From assembly GCA_030762895.1 (NCBI GenBank), contig CM061066.1, positions 12,705,751 to 12,769,750 of the forward strand: a stretch of 64,000 nt of DNA, given 5' to 3'. Positions 55,793-64,000 of this stretch are shown piece after piece. Under the pieces are notes generated by a model. It did no database searches. It worked only from the letters and a program-made list of their open reading frames with translations, and was not told where the DNA came from. How positions within the stretch are numbered: position 1 is the stretch's first letter; every line of letters starts with the position of its first letter. Both the position numbers and the translations under genes were made by a program. Source of the stretch: Sophora flavescens (taxonomy: Eukaryota; Streptophyta; Magnoliopsida; Fabales; Fabaceae).

Positions 55793-58700
55793 TTGCAAAC
55801 AACAGATGGTGGAAGGCAACCTTGGGAGTTGGCTATAGAAAAGACGAATGCGGCAATTGAGAAGTTGTCAATCAATACAAGCACAGGCATTGACAAGTTG
55901 GCAACTCATACAGGGTCGGCAATTCAGAATCTAGAGACGCAGATGGCTCAGCTCGCAAAACAACTAAATGAGCGTCTCCCAGGCACTTTCCCAGGTGATA
56001 CCGAGAACAACCCTAAGAACAAATGCAATGCCGTAGCAACTAGAAGCGGTAGAGTGTTGGGATCTAACAGGGGTGCAACTAGTTCTCGGGAAGATGAGGC
56101 CTCGGAACAACCACATGTTGAGTAAGAGCAACCTAAGAAAGAGGAGTTGGCAAGTGACAAGGCACCGGAGCAAGAGGGAAGGTTAAAACTTGTAGATGAA
56201 GAGTTTCGAAGAAAGAAGTGGGTTGAACCCAAAGACCTCCCGCCCTTCATGAAGGTACCATATCCTGAAAGATTGAAGAAGCCTCTACAAGATAAACAGT
56301 TCAATAAATTCCTTGATGTCTTCCGCAAACTTCAAATTAACATTCCATTTGCGGAAGCCTTGGAACAAATGCCATCTTATGCCCGGTTTATGAAGTAGCT
56401 TCTCTCCAAGAAGCGGAAAATAGTGGATGAGGAAACGATTACTTTGACCGAGGAGTGTAGTGCCATTCTTCAAATAAAACTACCTCCAAAGTTGAAGGAT
56501 CCCGGTTCTTTTTCTATACCATGCACCATTGGGGAGATGACTCTAGGAAAGGCGTTGTGTGATCTAGGGGCAAGCATCAATTTGATGCCCCTCTCTATGA
56601 TGAAGAAGTTGGGGATCAAAGAAGCCAAAGATACACGGATGTCACTCCAACTAGCCGATCATTCTATAAAATATCCTTATGGGGTGGTCGAAGATTTGTT
56701 AGTGAAGGTGGACAAGTTCATATTTCCGGCGGACTTTGTGGTTCTTGATATGGATGAAGACGCCAAGATCCCTCTCATATTGGGTAGGCCCTTCTTGGCC
56801 ACTGGGCGTGCTTTGATAGATGTGCAACAAGGGAAACTCACCCTAAGGGTGCAAGATGAGAATGTAGTCTTCAATGTCTTTGAAGCAATGAAGCACCCCG
56901 TCGAGAGGTCGGATGTGTATCGAGTGGATATGGTGGACTCAATTGTCAAGGGAAAGGCCACTAGAGAAGCCCATGGTTCTTCACTTGCACAAGTGTTGGT
57001 AGAATCCCATGATGATGATAGTGAGGAAGAAAACCCTTTGGGGGATGAGGACTATCTTGAGTGCTTAAAAAACATGGAAGCCTTACCGAGTCTCCCAAGG
57101 GATGAATGTGCAAAGGAAAAGATCAACAACGAAGGAATGGAAGAAGATAACAAAGCACCGGAGTTGAAGCAACTCCCAACCCACTTAAGGTATGCATTCT
57201 TGGGGGAGAAGGGACAACATCCGGTAATCATTAGCAATGCCTTGAAAAAGGATGAAGAAGAAAAGCTATTGAGAGTTCTTAGGGAACACAAATCCGCCAT
57301 CGGGTGGAAGATTTCGGACCTAAAAGGTATAAGCCCTTCCCTATGCATGCATAAGATTTTGATGGAGGATGATTATAAGCCGGTGGTTCAACCACAAAGA
57401 CGGTTAAATCCCATCATGAAAGAAGCTGTGCGTAAGGAAGTGATTAAACTTTTAGATGCTGGAATCATCTATCCAATCTCAGATAGCAATTGGGTTAGTC
57501 CAATTCATGTGGTCCCAAAGAAAGGCGGCACAACCGTGATGGTCAATGAAAGCAATGAAATGATCCCAACAAGGACCATCACGGGGTGGAGAGTATGTAT
57601 CGATTATAGAAGGCTAAATGAGGCAACAAGGAAAGATCACTTCCCTCTTCCCTTCATTGATCAAATGCTTGAAAGGTTAGCCAGATATGAGTACTATTGT
57701 TTCTTAGATGGTTACTCCGGCTATAATCAAATTATGGTGGATCCTCAAGACCAAGAGAAGACGACCTTCACTTGTCCTTATGGAGTCTTTGCCTATAGGA
57801 GGATGCCCTTTGGATTGCGCAACGCTCCTGCTACTTTCCAAAGGTGCATGCTTTCTATTTTCTCGGACATGGTGGAGAAATGCATTGAGGTATTCATGGA
57901 TGACTTCTCGGTCTTTGGGACCTCATATGACAATTGCTTGAAGAACTTGACTTTGGTGCTTAAAAGGTGCCAAGAGACTAACCTTGTGCTCAATTGGGAG
58001 AAATGCCACTTCATGGTCAAGGAAGGTATAGTCTTGGGGCACAAAATCTCCCAAAGGGGGATTGAGGTTGATAAAGCCAAGATTGAGTTGATTGAGAAGC
58101 TTCCCCCACCAACCAATGTAAAGGGGGTGAGGAGTTTCTTGGGACATGCCGGGTTCTACCGGAGATTCATCATGGACTTCTCCAAAATCGCAAAGCCGCT
58201 TGGTGACCTTCTTGCGAAGGATGTATCCTTTGAGTTTAATGCTTCTTGTTTAAATGCTTTCACTATTTTGAAAAATATGCTTGTCACCTCACCCATAATC
58301 ACTGCACCTAATTGGAATTTACCATTTGAAATCATGTGTGATGCTAGTGATTATGCGGTTGGGGCTGTTTTGCGACAACGGGTGGAAACGTTAGCTCATG
58401 TCATTTATTACGCAAGTAAAGTTTTGAATGAGGCATAAGCTAATTATTCCACCACTGAAAAGGAACTACTTGATGTGGTTTTTGCTTTAGATAAGTTTAG
58501 ATCCTATATTGTGGGGTCTAAGATTGTTGTTTTCACTGATCATGCGGCCATAAAACACTTGATGACAAAACAAAAGGCCAAACCTAGATTAATTCGGTGG
58601 ATTCTTCTTTTGCAGGAATTTGATCTAGAGATTAAGGACAGGAAGGGATCTGACAATGGTGCGGCGGACCACTTATCTAGGTTGGTCAATCCCGACACCG

Positions 58701-58894
58701 AGGAGGAATTGTTAGACATCAAGGAAGAATTTCCTGATGAAAAACTGTTTGCACTCATTGAAAATTTCTCTCCTTGGTTCATGGACATGGCCAACTTCAA
58801 ATCTTCAAATGTGGTTCCGCAAGGTTGGCAAAGGCTAAAGCATTACCATGGGGAATCAATCCCAAATGGCAAGCAAGTTCTTCTTCTGGATTAA
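55793..58894 (+). pseudogene. Athila-1 gag C-terminus, protease, reverse transcriptase and RNase H
   Basis: One frame runs throughout but is stopped at 56123-56125 (TAA), 56396-56398 (TAG) and 58436-58438 (TAA). In order: LETQMAQLAKQLNERLPG; protease with LCDLGASINLMPLSMMKKLG and LILGRPFLATGRALIDV; RT with WVSPIHVVPKKGG, CIDYRRLNEATRKDHFPLP, FLDGYSGYNQIMVDPQDQEK, PFGLRNAPATFQRCM and catalytic FMDDFSVFG; linker VRSFLGHAGFYRRFI; and RNase H with CDASDYAVGAVL, TTEKELLDVVFALDKFRSYI, VFTDHAAIKHL and ADHLSRLVNPD. After ENFSPWFMDMANF the frame enters 3' sequence, so integrase is wholly missing. The protease active site reads DLGAS, as in other Athila elements. RT would copy element RNA; with the stops this copy cannot. 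Confidence 0.92.
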
Positions 58895-60446
58895 CCCTTA
58901 GGGGTGACTTGAGTCAGACTCGTGACGTTAAACAAGCGCTACTTGGGAGGCAACCCAAGCTAGATGGAGAGCCCGTAATATCATGGGCCAACCAATTGGA
59001 TGAGGATGAGGCCGAAACTAGCCGCGCTGTGAAGCGGGGTAGTAGAGAGATGAAAAGAGGCAAGGCAATCAACTGAAAGCATGGGGTCCGCTCGGACCCC
59101 CTTGAGATAAAAATTTCTTATCCTTTCTCTTTTTCTATTCCTTCTCCTTCTAATCTTATTAGTAATTTCACTTGTGAATGCATGTTAATAAAAAAAATGG
59201 ATTTAATTGAGGAAACTCTCAAGTTGAATGCATGAACTAACCAAAAATAGAAATTCAATGAACCCCTCTCGATGCTTTGAATGTTGAAAAGCCCCTAGTG
59301 AAAATAAAGAGGTTGAACTTAGTTTTATTATTGTGAATGCATGATGTACAATAAGTTTGGGGTTGAAGGGGTGCATGCTTGGGAATTGTATCTCGGTCAA
59401 ATAATTTGCAAAATAACCCGGTGAGGAATTTGAGCATCCAACATTGTTTTAATTGTGTGAATCACTTTTAAGTTGCACCTTCTCGGATTTGCTTGAATCT
59501 GTGCATGGTTTGCATATTTATATGTTGCATCAAATGATCTAGGAAATTTTTCTTTGAAATAACTACTTGGCCATAAATTGAACCAACCTTGATGAATGAT
59601 CCCTAGTTAGCCACATTGAGCCTTGAAGCCTATTGTTCTTGATGACCTTACATTACAAGTCATTAACTCATAAAATCATGATTTTCCCCTATCCTAGGAT
59701 TTAGGAGAGCATGGAATTTTAGCTTGTGAGTGTTGTTGTGGAACTAAGTTTGGGGTGGCTACAAAGTTCATGAATCATAGTTGAGAAAAAGGAAAGCAAA
59801 ATTAAAGGCCGAAGGCTTGAAAAAAAAAAGTGATGAAAAGTATTGAATATATGCCAAAAAGGGCAAAGTGAAAAAGTATAAAAAGGAAGAGGTTTGTAGC
59901 CACCCAATGCAAGGAATAGAATAATAATATGAGAGTAAATTTAATTGTTGCAATGCTAGTTTCATGCTCTCATTGATCCTAGGGACTAAGCCTCTATCCA
60001 TTGAATATCTTACCTTGAGCCAGGCCTCATTACAACCTATGAAAGACCTTTTGATGATGCATACATATTTTTGTGGGAACTTTGTTTAGATGAAAATCAA
60101 ATCCATGGAAAGTAATCTTGAATTGTGAAATAGAGTGAATGTTGCTAACGTAGACAAATTGAGTGCAAGAGTGTTTACTAAATACCCTTAGAGAGGAAGG
60201 TAATTATTTGAATTTGGTGATCTTCCTTTGCACACTACTGGATCCCTAGCTTAGTCGTATTGACTGCATTCATGACTGATCTCTCTTTGTTCACTTGATG
60301 AGTGGGGTAGCTATAAAGAAGAATAGGGGGGGGGGGGGGGCATTGAATTTGCAAGATAGAAATTGTGAATAACTGCAGGAAGCTCGGTTAACTCAGTTAA
60401 ATCCATATGATTGTATTGTTTGTTTAACTTGCTTGGGGATAAGCAA
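58895..60446 (+). other. Athila-1 3' untranslated region
   Basis: Starts with the lineage-typical GACGTTAAACAAGCGCTAC then TTGGGAGGCAACCCAAG at about 58924-58957, and includes AAGTTTGGGGT phrases at about 59352 and 59752 and a G run at about 60328-60346. No env-like or other convincing ORF is present. The AT-rich open frames here lack domains. Confidence 0.7.
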
Positions 60447-60466
60447 GGTTTATGTTTGGGGTGTTT
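60447..60466 (+). promoter_or_regulatory. Athila-1 polypurine tract region
   Basis: GTTTATGTTTGGGGTGTTT lies next to the start of the 3' LTR. TTTGGGGTG is the usual G-rich primer region for plus-strand synthesis in Athila elements. Confidence 0.65.
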
Positions 60467-61181
60467 TGATTAGCCTCTGGCTCATCTAGTTTCCAGCTAG
60501 AAAAGGGGTAGATTTTGTGCCTAATTGGGCGAGTCAACCTCGCTAATCTCCCAAATTGACCTTGTTTTGTTCCTAAGTTAGAATTTGATTCGTTTAATGC
60601 ATTTTTAGTAGTTTTTAGTTTATTTTGAGTAGAATTACGCTTTTCGTTTCCTTTTATTGTTTCAGGTTAAAAGTGAAGCTCTTAGAGTCAAGGAAAATGA
60701 AGAAAACAGTGGAAAAGCAATTCTGGAAGTTTCGCCTCGCGAGCCTGAAGACCAGCCTGAACAGCAACAGTCACCCTTTTTGTCTCGCCTCACGAATCAC
60801 CATCTCGCCTCGCAAGCCTGAAGGCCTGACTGTGCCAGAGATGTCACCCTTTCTGTATCGCCTCGCGAATCACCATCTCGCCTCGCGAGAAAACCAATCT
60901 CTGAAGATCTGATTCATAATATTCGCCTCGCGAACCAGGTCTTGCCCTGCGAGCGGGCGAGACTTAGAACCTCTATTTATAGGCTGTTTTAGGGCTGATT
61001 AGAGAGGATACCATTTGTTCACCACATGTTTTAGATCGTTTTTGCGACAAATCCTTATTCTATGGAGCTACGTCTCCCTATGTTCTTCTCCTATTTTACA
61101 ATTATGATGAACTCCAATTGTTTGTGCGTTGTTACAAGCATGAGGAACTAATTCCCTTGTCTAAGGGATCAATGAAACCAC
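60467..61181 (+). repeat. Athila-1 3' LTR, cut by Athila-2
   Basis: Matches the first half of the 5' LTR up to ATCAATGAAACCAC. The following LTR bases (CCATGACGGTGTAGCG in the 5' copy) are replaced by TGTTGACGAAT, the terminus of the next element. The rest of this LTR should lie on the far side of Athila-2, outside the window. Confidence 0.85.
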
Positions 61182-62281
61182 TGTTGACGAATATGGGCAA
61201 GTATACCCAGTCGTGCAAGTAATACGGTGGCCTAGATCCACTAATAGACCCTAATTCCTTAGGTGGCCTAGATTAATGAATTTGCATTAAGATTAGGGAT
61301 TACGCGATTACTAGTAAACCTAACTCCATTCCTAGATGAAAGGGTTACTAGGTGATTAAATTCAGTTCCGGATATGATACGAATTTCCCAATTGCATACC
61401 AAAACACAAATCGAGTCATGGGGGTGCTAGCCACAACAAGCATTAAGCACAGAAAATTAATCACTAATATGAAGACATGAGCACAGATTAATCAGTCAAG
61501 ATAAGTACATCATAAGCAGTTTGGCTACATCTAATCCCAACAACAGGGATTTAACTACTCATAAACAGAGAATACAAAGAAAAAGAGAGAAGGGATGAAG
61601 CAAACTCCATAGAAGGATCCTCCAATCTTCTTTCAGTCCCAGAGCAAGGAAAACATCCCCTTCAGGGCTTGAACCCTCTTCCAGCCGCAGCCTCCAAGTC
61701 TACCTCCAATCCTCCCTAGAGACTCCCAATTATGCCCTAAAACAGCAACTTATACCAATCAGTTCTGCGCTCGCTCGCGAGGCGAATGGCTTCTCGCGAG
61801 GCGAATATTAAAATCTGTTGTTGCTGAGAAATGGGCTCTCGCGAGGCGAGAGTGGATTCGCGTCGCGAGCCAGTAAAATGGTTCTCCAATATGCCCGTGA
61901 GTAGCATCATGTCCTGGGCGTGATGGCTTCTGGTTTCCAGACTCGCGAGGCGAGACAAGGTTCGCGAGGCGAACCAGAAAGACTTGCAATTTCTGGAACA
62001 GTCAGCTCTCAGGGTCGCGAGGCGAATCCAGTCTCGCGGGGCGAATCTCCAGAATTCTGCTTGGCTCAATTTCTCCTCTTCTCTTTTCAAGCTCTAAATT
62101 CTTCCAAGCTTTATTATAGCCAAATATGCACAGTATTCTTCAATTTCTGCAAAACAACACACAGAAACCGCTTCACCCGTTCCAAGGGAAAAACTAATAA
62201 AAATCAAATAAAGAATGCCTAATCTATATGAAAAATGCATGCAAAAGTGTACAGCAAATATCATGTAAAATCACACTATCA
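61182..62281 (-). repeat. Athila-2 3' LTR
   Basis: On the minus strand the LTR runs from TGATAGTGTGATTTTACATG to TTCGTCAACA, 1100 bp with TG...CA ends. A TCGCGAGGCGA cluster (61767-62045) precedes, in minus-strand reading, a TATAAGT at 61748-61754. It has no close sequence match to the Athila-1 LTR apart from this architecture. Minus-strand open frames over the cluster (61737-62090) are repeat artefacts. Confidence 0.85.
61767..62045. repeat. TCGCGA-motif cluster in the Athila-2 LTR
   Basis: TCGCGAGGCGA (minus strand TCGCCTCGCGA) or a near variant recurs about nine times, in the same orientation relative to the element and in the same place before a TATA-like box as in Athila-1. Confidence 0.85.
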
Positions 62282-64000
62282 AATCACCCCAAGCTTATTC
62301 AATTGCTTGTCCTCAAGCAATCACTAAGGCCAGTAGAATAAACAGAACCTGGATAGTGAACTAAGAACCCGAGTAAATGATCCAAGTGATAGGCAATTCA
62401 AACAATTCAGCAAGAGATGATCAATTCAAGTCCAATTAGAGGCTTAGGTTCCTTAGACTCATGTTCTCACTGATTTGGGCACTCTTTCTCACCTGAAGCT
62501 CTCTTTTCTCCCTCACTCAAGTGTTTAGGGGAATAAGACAATTCACTCAATTTTCCTCAAGGAATGAATCCTACCATAGTCTTGACTATCAACCAAATCT
62601 CTACTTTATTAATGAAAACAATTAAGAATGAAGAGGTCTTTTCTTTGGTTGTAACATGGCCATGGGATTAATCGTTAGGTGGGGTAATCAAATAAAGGAC
62701 ATTTCAAAAGGCTACACAATATCAACATTTGTAAAGCATGACCTTCTAAAATACCTTTTGGGTTTCAATTCACTTTCCACCTTTCTTTTCTTTCTTTTTC
62801 TTTTTATTTCTCACTTTTCTTTTTGTCATCCCCTTCTCTATTTATTTTTATATTATTTTTTTTTCTTTTCTTTTTTTTTCTTTTTCTTTTGCTTGGAGAA
62901 TGGGAGATTTTTCAACTCAAGAGAACATTTTTCTGATTCTTTCATCCCAAAACTTTTTCACTACCTTTTTACCCTTTTGTAATACTTTAGAAGGTCCCTT
63001 ATCAAGCATATTTATCAAAACATTTCAGGGTTTCAGGGTACCAAGAAAAGCATTTTATTCATGTAGGCTCAAAATTGGGCAACTAAGGGGTAGCATTTCA
63101 TCATTCAAAGCTCAGAAGGCCAGAAAAATACCTATTGCCTCAATCATTTTCAAAAATGTTTTCAAAAATTTTTTAAGCTTCAAAATGGTTTCAAGTCAAG
63201 TTCTAGAGAAAGCAATCCAAGAGGAATAACACTCTAACACAAAGAATGGGGTAAAATTTAGTGAGTACCCCTTTTGGCTCAAAATCTCACATTTTAGTTC
63301 AAAAATCAATGATCAACACAATTCAATAGAACCATATGCTAATTATCAACTATCCAAGATTATCTCAAACATTTTCATTTGCAGCCATATCACAAGAATA
63401 ACAAATTGGGTTCAACAATTCACTATCACACATTATTGGGCACTTAGTTCTCACAATTGGATGCAAAATCTAAGCAAGGGCAATCTAATCATGTGATCAT
63501 GGAAAGTTATCATGCAAAACTATATGAATGCAACATGCAAAATGCAAAATACAAAATACCCCTACCCCAAGCTTAAGAATTTACATTGTCCCCAATGTAA
63601 ACAATCTAGTTGGAGAAAGGAAAGAAAAATAAAATAAAATAAAAAATTGGAACGACTTGCCAAGGTGGTAGCAGGTGTTGGCTCACATTCCTAGTCAGAA
63701 TAAACTGCATGAAAATTGGGTCCCGGCCTTGATGGGTGCTGACTTTTCTTCTTGTTCTCCTTGCTCTTCCCTCTTTCCTTCTTACCCTTCAAATACTTGG
63801 CAATTCTCAATTTATTATTTTTCCTCTTGAGCTTCTCAAATTATTCAAGAGGTTGAAAATCAAAAACAAAATCATTAAGAAAATGAAAACAACTAGAGAG
63901 AAGGGTTAAGGAAAGTTGGGTTGCCTCCCAATAAGCGCTTCTTTAACGTCACTAGCTTGACGTTCTAGGATCCTCCTCCCGGATCAAATGGAACTTGCAG
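62282..64000 (-). mobile_element. Athila-2 internal 3' part, running off the window
   Basis: Next to the LTR, the minus strand reads AGCTTGGGGTGATT, a polypurine tract. Farther in are a long pyrimidine-rich tract (about 62760-62900), AGCTTGGGGTAGGGGTATTT at about 63560-63575, and at 63913-63950 the lineage-typical GGGAGGCAACCCAACTTTCC preceded by TTAAAGAAGCGCTTATT. These are the 3' untranslated landmarks of an Athila element on the minus strand. Its coding region and 5' LTR must lie beyond 64000. The open frames at 62656-62982 and 62900-63229 (plus) are low-complexity artefacts. Confidence 0.8.

Larger units (their letters stand above)
53018..61181 (+). mobile_element. Athila-1: integrase-less Athila-type Gypsy retrotransposon
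   Basis: The 5' LTR (53018-54415), a primer-binding site, gag, protease, RT and RNase H, a long 3' untranslated region, a polypurine tract and a partial 3' LTR follow in the normal order on the plus strand. The gag and pol wording is that of the Athila lineage. Several stops and frameshifts, and loss of integrase, make it non-autonomous. The 3' LTR is cut by Athila-2 after 715 bp. The left LTR start TAATAAGCC differs slightly from the right start TGATTAGCC. Confidence 0.9.

Noticed and set aside
61737..62222. Open frames on both strands across the Athila-2 LTR that resemble arginine/serine-rich proteins (LASREP-like repeats)
   Set aside because: The CpG-rich TCGCGA motif cluster lacks stop codons in several frames, giving spurious RS-like peptides.
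62656..63229. A phenylalanine- and serine-rich membrane-like protein
   Set aside because: It is the translation of a pyrimidine tract in the Athila-2 untranslated region.

Overview
This is repeat-dense nuclear DNA of a flowering plant. I read it as a eudicot, and probably a legume, although the legume call rests only on the look of the short repeats. There is no prokaryotic gene organisation. The AT-rich backbone is buried under nested transposons. I found no intact host gene and no RNA gene. Host sequence survives mainly as two inverted copies of a fragment carrying part of a SUVH4/KRYPTONITE-type SET domain (871-1504 and 51869-52755), and as a degenerate AT-rich repeat that reappears on the outer sides of several insertions.

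Layout. 1-3006: SET fragment, an inverted-repeat MITE-like element, and a tRNA-derived SINE with a 15-bp target duplication. 3007-7208: a non-autonomous CACTA transposon (CACTA-1) carrying broken pieces of an IQD (IQ67-domain) gene and of an unidentified gene. 7590-24151: a minus-strand Ty3/Gypsy LTR element (element A) with LTRs of about 4 kb. A truncated CACTA (CACTA-2, 13888 to about 18430) sits in its gag, and a 5'-truncated RTE LINE sits in its 5' LTR. 24885-50457: a minus-strand composite (element B) with three full LTRs, one partial LTR and three short internal pieces that hold only gag/protease remnants. Inside B are CACTA-3 (28043-35109) and a full-length RTE LINE with an intact 989-codon ORF (36706-39830). 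50663-51493: a foldback element and a second SINE. 51869-53017: the second inverted copy and a truncated LTR. 53018-61181: a plus-strand Athila-type element with gag, protease, RT and RNase H but no integrase. 61182-64000: the 3' end of a second, minus-strand Athila element inserted in the 3' LTR of the first and running off the window.

How the pieces relate. Nearly all coding capacity here is for transposition. The best-preserved gene is the RTE endonuclease/reverse transcriptase, whose visible catalytic motifs are all present. CACTA-3 carries a frameshifted TNP2 transposase, a ULP1-type cysteine protease with its expected catalytic residues, and captured exons of TFIIE-beta and of the deaminase RidA. 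CACTA-2 keeps the second type of CACTA gene, the PTTA/En/Spm family. Several insertions can be dated relative to one another because target duplications, one empty site and interrupted host repeats are visible. I saw no wholly unknown system. The most informative material is gene capture by CACTA elements, the pol-less LTR family, and the inverted SET-fragment pair enclosing about 50 kb.
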